A stretch of DNA of 64,000 nucleotides from Sulfobacillus thermotolerans (GTDB lineage: Bacteria; Bacillota; Sulfobacillia; Sulfobacillales; Sulfobacillaceae). Under the pieces are notes generated by a model that saw nothing but the letters and a program-made list of their open reading frames with translations, made no database searches and had not been told where the DNA came from. Below are positions 34,965-44,276 of this stretch, piece by piece; position 1 is the first letter of the stretch; each line of letters begins with the position of its first letter. The position numbers and the translations under genes are program-made. The DNA lies in NCBI GenBank assembly GCA_002951815.1, contig CP019454.1:3111837-3175836 (forward strand), written 5' to 3'.

Positions 34965-35563
34965 CGGATGATATCCCCCTTTCGTTGAGTCCACACCTGC
35001 TTAATCGCGGCCGCCGCGTGCTCTGGCTGGGACTGTTGCCAAATGCCGTCTCCAACCACCACACCCGCAACTCCCCAACTCACAACGTCGCACACGGTGT
35101 GGGCATTGATGCCGCCAATCGCGAGGACAGGTTTGGCAGTCCTCTTTAAAATTTCCTCAAGGCTAGCGCGTGATCGTGGCATTAACCCTGGTTTCGACCG
35201 ACTGGCAAAGGCATGCCCCCACACAAAACCGTCTGCTTCCTGACGCTCTTCGAACTCGGACAATGAATGGATCGATGCCACAACCGGACCACGCCACTTT
35301 GTGGTCCCGCGTTTGATCCATGCATAGCGCGCAGGCCACTGCAGCCCAGAGGCCTGCAGTGCCTGGGCCGCTCTGATATGGCCTCCAATCCACAAAGGCA
35401 CCGAGGGAACAAGCTCGCGAATGGTGGTGCCCCATGTGAGCCATTCGTCATAGGTGAGCATGGGGCCTCTAAGCCACAGCGCATCTAAGGATTCCCCGAC
35501 TGCAGGAAGATGACGGAGATGGGCCGGATCAAACCGGCCGACGTCAATCAGCCCGCATAGCAT
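34958..35563 (-). CDS. tenI: ThiE/TenI-family protein, probably thiazole tautomerase
   Basis: A 201-residue TIM-barrel protein with SIHSLSEFEE, KPVLAIGGINAHT and GVAGVVVGDGIW. These mark the ThiE/TenI family, but the pyrophosphate-binding residues of ThiE are not obvious, and its place between thiC and thiS fits TenI, which aromatises the thiazole. Starts 4 nt after thiC with no ribosome site of its own, so it is probably coupled. ThiE activity cannot be excluded. Confidence 0.75.
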   Translation of the reverse strand: MLCGLIDVGRFDPAHLRHLPAVGESLDALWLRGPMLTYDEWLTWGTTIRELVPSVPLWIGGHIRAAQALQASGLQWPARYAWIKRGTTKWRGPVVASIHSLSEFEERQEADGFVWGHAFASRSKPGLMPRSRASLEEILKRTAKPVLAIGGINAHTVCDVVSWGVAGVVVGDGIWQQSQPEHAAAAIKQVWTQRKGDIIRW

Positions 35564-35567
35564 CGGC

Positions 35568-37325
<1,758 letters not shown>

Positions 37326-37404
37326 TCAGCACAGAATGAACAAGAGGACCGAATCCCTGATGAGGGGGACAAAACCCCGGGGTGAAGTTGTCGAATAGGT
37401 GGTA

Positions 37405-37505
37405 AAAACACATGTCCCTCCGCTGGCATTACCCAGATCAGGTCTTACGGTCGGTGGAGTACTCCACCCTCTCAGCCCGGTTCCGCGAGCTCCCGTTGTC
37501 ACCAC
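37405..37505 (-). promoter_or_regulatory. TPP riboswitch (THI element)
   Basis: Read on the minus strand, the conserved blocks appear in order: GGGAGCTCG, GGCTGAGAGGG, a P3 stem GGTGGAGTACTCCACC, then ACCTGATCTGGGTAATGCC and AGCGGAGGGA. This is the classic thiamine pyrophosphate aptamer. Between it and thiC a GC-rich stretch (CCCCGGGG followed by TTTTG, near 37371-37379) may form the expression platform; whether control is by termination or by hiding GAGGAGG is not clear. Confidence 0.95.
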
Positions 37506-37647
37506 TATGCCTGGTGATACCCTTTTTGGCAAGAGGTATTTGCCGATTCATGCGTAATTTTCTAAAAAATTGCGACCTCCTTCACACGGTGCCGAGGCAA
37601 AACAAAGCAACTCCTGAGGCTTGGCAAAGACACCACAAGATAGCCTG

Positions 37648-37656
37648 TGGTATAAA
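37648..37656 (+). promoter_or_regulatory. Extended -10 promoter close to pabBC start
   Basis: TGG-TATAAA (37648-37656) has the extended -10 form. Transcription would begin about 7 nt later, at or near the A of the ATG at 37664, so the mRNA may be leaderless. No convincing -35 is seen. Confidence 0.35.
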
Positions 37657-37663
37657 TAAAGGC

Positions 37664-39412
37664 ATGTCAACGACCACGTTATGGATACAAATTGATTTCC
37701 CCGCCACCCAGCAGAAGTCTTGGATCTTTCAAGATCCTGACGCTATTGTTGCAGCATATCAGGTGAGTGACGTCGCCGCATGTCTCAATCAGCTCCAAGC
37801 CGCGACCCAAAGTGGAAAATGGGTAGCAGGCTACATCGCGTATGACGCAGCACCGGGGATTGACCCACAGATGGTGGTCCAATCCTCCCCCTCTGACGTG
37901 CCCTTACTGCTCTTTGGCATCTTTTCTCAACCGCCCCTTGTGAAAGATCAGGACTTTCTCACCACAGTGCCCCCCGCAAAATGGACCCCTGACGAAGACG
38001 CCAAGACACATGCCCAAAAAATCTCACGCATTCATGACGCCATCCGGGAGGGCCTGACCTACCAAACCAATTACACCTTTCGGCTTCGCAGCACGCTATC
38101 CGAGTCACCTTTTGCCTATTATCAAACGCTACGTATGGCCCAGCAAGCATCGTATAGTATGTATATCGAAACCGAATCGCTTGCGGTCCTTTCCTTGTCG
38201 CCCGAACTCTTCTTTTCCTTTGATCACGGACATGTTGTGACGCGTCCGATGAAAGGCACCGCGCCCCGGGGCCGCTATCGCGACGAAGATCAAAAGATGG
38301 CAGATGACTTGCAGCATTCGGACAAAAACCGGGCCGAAAACGTCATGATTACCGACCTCCTGCGCAATGATTTAGGTCGCATTGCGATAACAGGCAGTGT
38401 CCAGACCACTGCCCTATGGGATATTGAAGCCTATCCCACGGTGTGGCAAATGACGTCAACGGTTGAAGCCGATATTCCCGAATATCGGGGATGGATACAT
38501 GTCATGCAAAGCTTATTTCCCAGTGGTTCCATTACGGGCGCCCCTAAACTTAGCACGATGAAACTGATTGCAACGCTCGAGTCCTCTCCACGTGGGATAT
38601 ATTGCGGCACCCTCGGATATGCAACGCCTGAAGGTTCTGCCACCTTCAATGTGGCCATTCGCACCATTGTCGTCGATACAAGGACGCATCACGCCGAATT
38701 TGGTACCGGCGGCGGCATCACTTGGGATTCCAAGGCCTCTGATGAATATGAGGAATTGTTGACAAAAAGTCAGTTTCTCACGCACCAGCCTCCACGCTTT
38801 GATCTGTTGGAAACGATGCGCCTTGATGATGGTGTCTACTGGCTATTGTCCCATCATATGCAAAGGCTCTTGGCATCTGCGCAATTTTACGGATACACCA
38901 TACCTCTTCCCGAGATTTACAAAGCTCTTCAAGCCATTGCTGACACACATCCTCAAGGTTCTTGGAAAGTGCGGCTCACGCTCGCTCTTAGCGGGTCTAT
39001 CTCCACCACCATCAGCCCCTTGGTGCCGATTCTCTCCCCCCAAAAGGCCGCGTGGGCCGCTTCTCCTGTCGACGCCCGCAAACCATGGCTATTTCACAAA
39101 ACAACGGAGCGGACGCTTTATGATCACCATCATCCCCATACGTCTAAGGTATTCGACCATTTGCTATGGAATGAACAGGGCGAAGTCACAGAGTTTACGC
39201 GGGGCAATCTTGTGATTTGGCGAGACGGCCAGCTCGTAACGCCCGCACGAGAGTCCGGCTTATTGGCGGGAACCTTTCGGGCCTTTTTACTCGAGCAAGG
39301 CGAGATCCAAGAAGGCCGGATCACGCGCGATGATCTGCGCCGCTGCCCGCGGGCGTGGTTCATTAATAGCCTGCACGGCTGGATTCCCATTGATCTGCCG
39401 ATTTTAGATTAA
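37664..39412 (+). CDS. Fused aminodeoxychorismate synthase I / aminodeoxychorismate lyase
   Basis: A 582-residue fusion. Residues 1-~370 are PabB-like: AREGLTYQTNYTFR-type region, RPMKGTAPRG (active-site Lys), DLLRNDLGRI, PSGSITGAPK and EFGTGGGITWDS. Residues ~375-582 are a PabC-like, PLP fold-type IV lyase (LLETMRLDDGVYWLLSHHMQRL, VTEFTRGNLVIW). Together they turn chorismate into p-aminobenzoate for folate; a glutamine amidotransferase (PabA) is not in the window. A longer frame runs upstream through the riboswitch, but the ATG at 37664 fits the family N-terminus. Confidence 0.9.
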   Translation: MSTTTLWIQIDFPATQQKSWIFQDPDAIVAAYQVSDVAACLNQLQAATQSGKWVAGYIAYDAAPGIDPQMVVQSSPSDVPLLLFGIFSQPPLVKDQDFLTTVPPAKWTPDEDAKTHAQKISRIHDAIREGLTYQTNYTFRLRSTLSESPFAYYQTLRMAQQASYSMYIETESLAVLSLSPELFFSFDHGHVVTRPMKGTAPRGRYRDEDQKMADDLQHSDKNRAENVMITDLLRNDLGRIAITGSVQTTALWDIEAYPTVWQMTSTVEADIPEYRGWIHVMQSLFPSGSITGAPKLSTMKLIATLESSPRGIYCGTLGYATPEGSATFNVAIRTIVVDTRTHHAEFGTGGGITWDSKASDEYEELLTKSQFLTHQPPRFDLLETMRLDDGVYWLLSHHMQRLLASAQFYGYTIPLPEIYKALQAIADTHPQGSWKVRLTLALSGSISTTISPLVPILSPQKAAWAASPVDARKPWLFHKTTERTLYDHHHPHTSKVFDHLLWNEQGEVTEFTRGNLVIWRDGQLVTPARESGLLAGTFRAFLLEQGEIQEGRITRDDLRRCPRAWFINSLHGWIPIDLPILD

Positions 39413-39454
39413 CATCCTAATTTTGCATAAGACTTATCCTGGCTCGAAGCTCGG

Positions 39455-39487
39455 TTGCCAAATTTTGTAATTTAAGGTAAACTTACC
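39455..39487 (+). promoter_or_regulatory. Promoter overlapped by a small palindrome
   Basis: TTGCCA (39455-39460), 17 bp, TAAACT (39478-39483). The palindrome GGTAA-ac-TTACC (39476-39487) covers the -10 and could be an operator. The fused hydrolase starts 25 bp downstream. Confidence 0.45.
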
Positions 39488-39511
39488 CTAACATCAAGGG
39501 AGGGATACCGG

Positions 39512-41005
39512 ATGTCTATACCCCGCATTGCGGTTTGCCAGCTCGCATACCAGCGGGATCTTGATAAAGCGCTGGCGCGAGCGGTCGAGTCCGTCCGTCA
39601 GGCGGCCAGCCGCGGTGCGGATATTGCCGTCTTACCCGAATGGTTTTTAGGTTTAAATCCGGTAGAAGTTATCCCCAATCGTTTAACACAGGCGCTGAGC
39701 CGCGTGGCCAGTGAATTGGGTCTGATTGTCGTGACGGGCTCGGTTCGGGTCTTAGATGGCGTGACCATTAAAAAGCAACAACGCGGACTCGTTGTCGAGA
39801 AAGATGGCACCATTGTCGGTACCCAGTCGAAAGTCAATTTCCAACCCACGGAACGGCCATGGTTTGAACCCGGATCAGGCATCACCGCCATCCACACCCG
39901 CTGGGGGCGCATCGTCATTTTGTTAGGGCTCGATGCTTGGGATCAAGATTTATGGCATCAAGCTCAAGCCCTTCAACCCGAACTGGTGGTGATGGCAGCC
40001 AGCCCTCGCACCGTGACCGAGCGGAACCACATGCAAGAACTCGCCGTCAGTCACAGCTTGGAAATCCAAGCGACCGTGGTTGTCGCACCCATTATCGGAC
40101 GATTTTCTGGACAAAATTACCTAGGCGGCGCCCTCATTGCGCACCAAGGCCGCCTGTTAAGCATGGCTGGTGAAGAACCCGTCCTCTTAATGGCCGACGA
40201 TCCCCAGGCACCGTTGATCCAACTCGGCGTGACTGATGTCTCCAGTTATATCCCGCAGTGCCCACCGCCTGTCGGTATGACGACCTTTGCTCGCAAAGCG
40301 ATTGAACCGGAAGCCGAAAAAAAAGTCCTCTGTGACTGGGGGGCGCTTCTCGCAGATGATGTGCGAGACGCTGGACGACAGCTCTTAGCCATGGCCCAAG
40401 AGAATCCACGGTGGCTGGCTTTGGCGCCGGCCCGAGCTCACCAGGCTGAGGCTTTAAACGACTTGCTCGAGAGCGGCGCTGCCGGCTGTTTCCTGTATCC
40501 AGCGCTCGACCGCTTGATGCCCTATGACGCTGGTATTATGGCGTTGACATCGGTCATGGCCCGGTTTCGGCGCCCGGTTGTCATTCACACCGGTCCCGGG
40601 CCTAATCCGCTGCGGTATGAATCACCTTTGCTCTGGGATGAGTTTCTATCAGCTATTCCGCAATGCCCCGTGATTTTCATCCATTCCGGGCAAATGCGCC
40701 CTTTCTGGGACGAAGTCCTGTTGCTAGCCCACCGCCATGCGCATTGTTATCTCGAAACCTCGTTAGTGCCCTTGGACCTGTTACAAGAAGCTTTGCGCCA
40801 ACTTGGTGCGGCCCGATTAGTCTTTGGCAGTGGCGGTGCAGAAAGCCTTTTTATGGACGAATGGCAGAAGCTTGAAGCGCTGAAACCACTTTTGTCGCCT
40901 GCCGAATGGAATGACATTACAGGGCAGACCGCTCGCAACATCTTTTTTGAATCACAAGACGTTCGCAAAGCCGGCAAATTTAACGTTATTCGGCGACCCG
41001 GATAA
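39512..41005 (+). CDS. Nitrilase-like / amidohydrolase-like fusion protein
   Basis: A 497-residue two-domain protein. Residues 1-~235 follow the nitrilase fold with Glu in VLPEWFLG and Lys in TQSKVNFQPTE, but the nucleophile region reads IVILLGLDAWDQD, with no Cys. Residues ~270-490 resemble amidohydrolase-2 TIM barrels (VVIHTGPGP, VIFIHSGQ, CYLETSLVP), but the usual FG(T/S)D is FGSGG and no N-terminal HxH is seen. GGGAGGG lies 7 nt before the ATG. Both halves may be non-catalytic or altered. Function unknown. Confidence 0.7.
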   Translation: MSIPRIAVCQLAYQRDLDKALARAVESVRQAASRGADIAVLPEWFLGLNPVEVIPNRLTQALSRVASELGLIVVTGSVRVLDGVTIKKQQRGLVVEKDGTIVGTQSKVNFQPTERPWFEPGSGITAIHTRWGRIVILLGLDAWDQDLWHQAQALQPELVVMAASPRTVTERNHMQELAVSHSLEIQATVVVAPIIGRFSGQNYLGGALIAHQGRLLSMAGEEPVLLMADDPQAPLIQLGVTDVSSYIPQCPPPVGMTTFARKAIEPEAEKKVLCDWGALLADDVRDAGRQLLAMAQENPRWLALAPARAHQAEALNDLLESGAAGCFLYPALDRLMPYDAGIMALTSVMARFRRPVVIHTGPGPNPLRYESPLLWDEFLSAIPQCPVIFIHSGQMRPFWDEVLLLAHRHAHCYLETSLVPLDLLQEALRQLGAARLVFGSGGAESLFMDEWQKLEALKPLLSPAEWNDITGQTARNIFFESQDVRKAGKFNVIRRPG

Positions 41006-41011
41006 GACAAG

Positions 41012-41055
41012 TTATCCACGATGTTATTCACACTCATCCACAGCGTTGTGGACAA
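41012..41055. promoter_or_regulatory. Cluster of four DnaA-box-like 9-mers
   Basis: TTATCCACG (41012-41020), TTATTCACA (41024-41032) and TCATCCACA (41034-41042) on the plus strand and TTGTCCACA on the minus strand (41055-41047). Against TTATNCACA they match at 8, 9, 8 and 8 of 9 positions. They fill a 44-bp gap just upstream of the HNH gene promoter. Confidence 0.6.
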
Positions 41056-41059
41056 ACGA

Positions 41060-41089
41060 TTGGGCGACTCGCCTCCCTTTTGTTATAAT
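41060..41089 (+). promoter_or_regulatory. Promoter of HNH gene
   Basis: An extended -10, TGT-TATAAT (41081-41089), with a weak -35 TTGGGC (41060-41065) 18 bp upstream. It directly follows the DnaA-box cluster. Confidence 0.55.
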
Positions 41090-41110
41090 TAAGGTGAAGG
41101 AGGCCACACG

Positions 41111-41704
41111 ATGAACGACCCGGCTGTGGAGAAGATTCCGGTTGTGGACTTAAAAGGGCGTGCTCTCACGCCATGTTCCCTAGCCAAAGCTGAACAGAAT
41201 CTCCAAGATGGGTTGGCACGTCTTATCGACGGCGTGCTGCATCTCAACTATCTGCCAATGGCCTACCGTAAGGTTTACCGGATGGTTAGACGGCGAGACG
41301 GTTATACTTGTGCATGGTGCCATGGACCAGGATCCACATTAGAGCATGTATTACCTATTTCTTGGGGCGGCCGCACCACAATGGACAACTGTGTCATTGC
41401 GTGCCGAGCCTGTAATCATTCCCGTAACAATGCGCTGCCTTCGCAATTTATCGCTTGGACGGGATTTAAGCCTACTCATCCTGTGATTTTGCGCATTTTG
41501 CATAACGAAGAACAGGAGTTACGCAAAGCGAGACGATCCTTGCGCAACCGTCCCATTGAATCTTGCGCGAGTAAAGAAGAAGCCCAGATCTGGGTTGCCT
41601 TTCATCAAGGCGCGTTTGATACCTCAAGACCCGCCCCGCCGGATCAACCAAGCAGTCGCTTCCGTCCGGATTCGCGGCCTTTTTTGCAGTTTTTTGTCCC
41701 CTAA
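41111..41704 (+). CDS. HNH endonuclease family protein
   Basis: A 197-residue protein. Residues ~55-110 hold the HNH fold: RRDGYTCAWCHG, LEHVLPISWGGRTTMDNCVIACRACNHSRNN, with two CxxC pairs for structural zinc and catalytic His in LEHV. Regions before and after are charged helices. It resembles the stand-alone HNH proteins of many Firmicutes, whose targets are not established. GAAGGAGG lies 7 nt before the ATG; no toxin or phage neighbours. Confidence 0.82.
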   Translation: MNDPAVEKIPVVDLKGRALTPCSLAKAEQNLQDGLARLIDGVLHLNYLPMAYRKVYRMVRRRDGYTCAWCHGPGSTLEHVLPISWGGRTTMDNCVIACRACNHSRNNALPSQFIAWTGFKPTHPVILRILHNEEQELRKARRSLRNRPIESCASKEEAQIWVAFHQGAFDTSRPAPPDQPSSRFRPDSRPFLQFFVP

Positions 41705-41706
41705 GA

Positions 41707-42123
41707 TTACGAAGGTTGCCAACTCCCCAAAACCGTTTGTCCCAAAGTTTCTTGAGACTTAGGCACGCGAATCCGAATCGCTTTCGTGCCACCGTGATCC
41801 GTCCATACCGCGTAATACGTCACTTGCTTATGTCGTACGATTTTCCATTCGTGTATGTGCGGCGAGACCCGCGTAATGGGTTTTGCCATCCGTGGAAGCT
41901 TGTTCAAGGAAAATCGCGCTAAAAAGCGTAGCCCCTCGCCATGATGTCCAGACTCCACATAAGCCTGTCCGTGGTCTAATGCGTGCCATGAGGCAGGAAT
42001 CGTCACGCTTTCATGATGTACGTGCACCACATGCCAGTGACCACTTTGCGAGCCGAGCCAAATACCACCTACTACGATTGCAGCTACCGCCGCTGCTCCT
42101 GAAATCCAAGCCACCGTTTTCAT
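41707..42123 (-). CDS. Membrane-anchored or secreted protein, unknown
   Basis: A 138-residue protein with an N-terminal helix (WISGAAAVAAIVVGGIWLG) and a His-rich exported part (HWHVVHVHHE, HALDHG, ESGHHGEG). The His content could bind metal. ATG at 42123; the ribosome site is poor (AAAGGTG 14 nt upstream). No family recognised. Convergent with the HNH gene, ends 2 bp apart. Confidence 0.55.
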   Translation of the reverse strand: MKTVAWISGAAAVAAIVVGGIWLGSQSGHWHVVHVHHESVTIPASWHALDHGQAYVESGHHGEGLRFLARFSLNKLPRMAKPITRVSPHIHEWKIVRHKQVTYYAVWTDHGGTKAIRIRVPKSQETLGQTVLGSWQPS

Positions 42124-42180
42124 AACTCTATGATAACACCTTTGCTTTCGGCAGGGAGACAGAATCTTGTTCTCATCAAT

Positions 42181-42237
42181 AATGACCACAGTCACTGACT
42201 AAAGCCATTGACTATGGTCATTATGCCTTCTTATAAT
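42181..42237 (+). promoter_or_regulatory. TetR promoter with paired palindromic operators
   Basis: Two TGAC-N4-GTCA palindromes lie at 42183-42194 and 42209-42220, 26 bp apart, and are also arms of a larger inverted repeat (AATGACCACAGTCA / TGACTATGGTCATT). The second overlaps a -35 TTGACT (42208-42213), with -10 TATAAT at 42232-42237 (18-bp spacer). This fits repression by the TetR protein encoded just downstream. Confidence 0.65.
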
Positions 42238-42261
42238 CGGCTGCAGAAAGGAGCATCCCCT

Positions 42262-42837
42262 ATGTCGACTCGCACTGTGCAAAAACACGCAACGCACCAG
42301 AAAATTTTCTCAACCGCCCTACACCTGTTCCGCACCCAAGGATTTGAGCAAACGTCTGTCGACCAGATTGTGCGCGCTGCCGGCGTCTCCAAAGGCTCAT
42401 TTTTTGTGCATTTTCCTACTAAAAAAGCCATCTTCACCACATATGTGGACCACCTCACCGACACTTTTTTGCCATCTTTGCCAAAGTGGCTGGCATTGCC
42501 TCCTATCGACGGCTTACATCAGGCGACAAAAGCCTTAACACAGGTCGCCGAACAAGACTATGCCCTTCTGCCCTACATTATTGAAGCCGAGTTGCTCGCA
42601 GAGCCGTGGGATGATGGACGCCTTAGCAGCCTTCATCACATCTTCGACCCGTTAATAACACACGCGCAATCAGCTGGCGTGGTGCGCTCTGACCTGTCAG
42701 CAGCACAGTTGGCGGACCACTGGTTATCGACCTTCTTTATCTCTTTGATTTGGGCATTTCGCCATGGCGAACCTCTAACGTCAGGATGTGCCGTGCCTTT
42801 ACAACTTGCCTGGGAAGGAATGAGAAACCCCTCATGA
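42262..42837 (+). CDS. TetR-family repressor
   Basis: A 191-residue regulator. The N-terminal HTH is typical (KIFSTALHLFRTQGFEQTSVDQIVRAAGVSKGSFFVHFPTK in parts); the C-terminal ligand domain is divergent. ATG at 42262 with AAAGGAG 8 nt upstream. The stop overlaps the MFS start (ATGA), so it probably controls that exporter and itself through the palindromes upstream. Confidence 0.9.
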   Translation: MSTRTVQKHATHQKIFSTALHLFRTQGFEQTSVDQIVRAAGVSKGSFFVHFPTKKAIFTTYVDHLTDTFLPSLPKWLALPPIDGLHQATKALTQVAEQDYALLPYIIEAELLAEPWDDGRLSSLHHIFDPLITHAQSAGVVRSDLSAAQLADHWLSTFFISLIWAFRHGEPLTSGCAVPLQLAWEGMRNPS

Positions 42838-44216
42838 AGGATCTTCAACGTCTAACGACTAGTGTGATGTTGGCCACTTTCCTGGCGGCGTGGGACAGTA
42901 CGGTCGTTGGCACAATTGGCCCATCCATCGCCAAGTCACTAGGAGGCTTAGCCTGGTATCCTTGGATGCTCACGGGCTTTATGGTGATGACGACCGTCTT
43001 CACGCCTATTACGGGCTACCTCTCCGATTACCAACCGCCAGAAATTCTTTACCAGTGGAGTATTGGCATCTTTCTAGTCGGATCGTTAACCAGCGGCACC
43101 GCTTTGTCCATGGGCTGGTTTATTGTCGGCCGCCTCATCCAGGGTGCCGGCGCTGGAGGCATTCTGACTCTGGGATTAATCCTCATGGGCCGCCATTTTC
43201 AAGGATCTGAGCGGATTCAGATGCAAGGGCGGCTGAGCACTATGTGGGGACTTGCCGGCCTATTAGGCCCCACACTCGGGGGGATAACGGCTCAGTGGCT
43301 ATCATGGCGCGGACTGTTTGCCGTGAATATCATTCTTGGCGTGCTAGCTCTTATCGTCTTGGGTTCTCTTCGTTCTTCTCCACCACGCACAACGTCCGTG
43401 CCGTTCGATGCGCCAGGCGCCTTATGGCTTGCCGGCTGGTTGAGTGCCGCCGCTAGTGCCGTAACCGCATGGCAGCACGCCTCCTTCCACCTCTTAGGGT
43501 CAGGACTGCTGGTGGCAGCACTGGGGATGTTCGTGTTGTGGATACATGCGGAAAGACGCGCTGCCCATCCACTCATTCCCATGACTTGGCTCTTTGAGAA
43601 GCCCGTCTCGTGGCCCAGCCTTTTGGCTCTTGTGGCCAGCGGGTCGCTGTACGCCGCCGTACTCATTGTACCCCTGTGGTTGTCTATGACCTGGCGCTTT
43701 TCGCCGGAAGCAGTAGGTCTCGCTATCTTACCATTGCCCGTGGCTTGGGCGGTCGGCAGCCTTATGACGTCTCCCCTGATTCACCGTCTTCACATCGCCG
43801 CCACTTTGCGCCTAGGGTTTTTAGGGATGATGATAGGTCTGGTGCTCCCTGACTTGGCTACAAGCGCAGGTCAATGGCCGTGGATTGTTCTAGGCAATAT
43901 CTTTTTAGGCTTAGGCGTCGGCGTGGTCATTATGACAACCTTAACGATGGTGCAATTGGCCATTGCGCCGGACTCTTTAGGGCGTGCCACAGGCTTTTAT
44001 AATTTAGCCCGCAATATTGGCAACACCCTAGGGCCTGGGCTCTTGGGCGGTCTAGTCTTTTTGATGTGGCAACCCCTTGAACGCTCCTCTTTAGCTATCA
44101 AAGCTCTGCGCTTAACCACCGCTGTGCATGACGTGAATGCCGCTCTCATTTTGCTCATTGCAGCGTTGACACTGCTGTCTCTCAAAACCACAACGAACCC
44201 CCATCTTGCAAAGTAA
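42834..44216 (+). CDS. MFS exporter, DHA2/EmrB-like
   Basis: A 460-residue transporter with 12-14 helices. Helix 1 has AAWDSTVVGTIGPSIAKSLGG, the drug:H+ antiporter motif D1-like; GRLIQGAGAGGILTLGLILMG is motif C-like; the loop 2-3 YLSDYQ is a short motif A. It probably exports a toxic compound in exchange for protons. Coupled to the TetR gene by a 4-nt overlap. A strong terminator follows. Confidence 0.88.
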   Translation: MKDLQRLTTSVMLATFLAAWDSTVVGTIGPSIAKSLGGLAWYPWMLTGFMVMTTVFTPITGYLSDYQPPEILYQWSIGIFLVGSLTSGTALSMGWFIVGRLIQGAGAGGILTLGLILMGRHFQGSERIQMQGRLSTMWGLAGLLGPTLGGITAQWLSWRGLFAVNIILGVLALIVLGSLRSSPPRTTSVPFDAPGALWLAGWLSAAASAVTAWQHASFHLLGSGLLVAALGMFVLWIHAERRAAHPLIPMTWLFEKPVSWPSLLALVASGSLYAAVLIVPLWLSMTWRFSPEAVGLAILPLPVAWAVGSLMTSPLIHRLHIAATLRLGFLGMMIGLVLPDLATSAGQWPWIVLGNIFLGLGVGVVIMTTLTMVQLAIAPDSLGRATGFYNLARNIGNTLGPGLLGGLVFLMWQPLERSSLAIKALRLTTAVHDVNAALILLIAALTLLSLKTTTNPHLAK

Positions 44217-44249
44217 AAGGCTCCCCCCAACAATCTTGGGGGGAGCCTT
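44217..44249. terminator. Bidirectional terminator
   Basis: AAGGCTCCCCCCAA (44217-44230) pairs perfectly with TTGGGGGGAGCCTT (44236-44249) across a 5-nt loop, between convergent exporter and permease genes. Confidence 0.9.
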
Positions 44250-44276
44250 GAGCTTCCCAGCGGTCTTCATAGCCGT

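Noticed and set aside
37412-37663. N-terminal extension of the pabBC frame
   Set aside because: It runs through the TPP aptamer region on the opposite strand and does not resemble the PabB N-terminus; ATG at 37664 fits better.
41012-41055. Main replication origin
   Set aside because: DnaA boxes are present, but no dnaA, dnaN, recF or gyr genes and no clear AT-rich unwinding region; kept as a regulatory cluster only.
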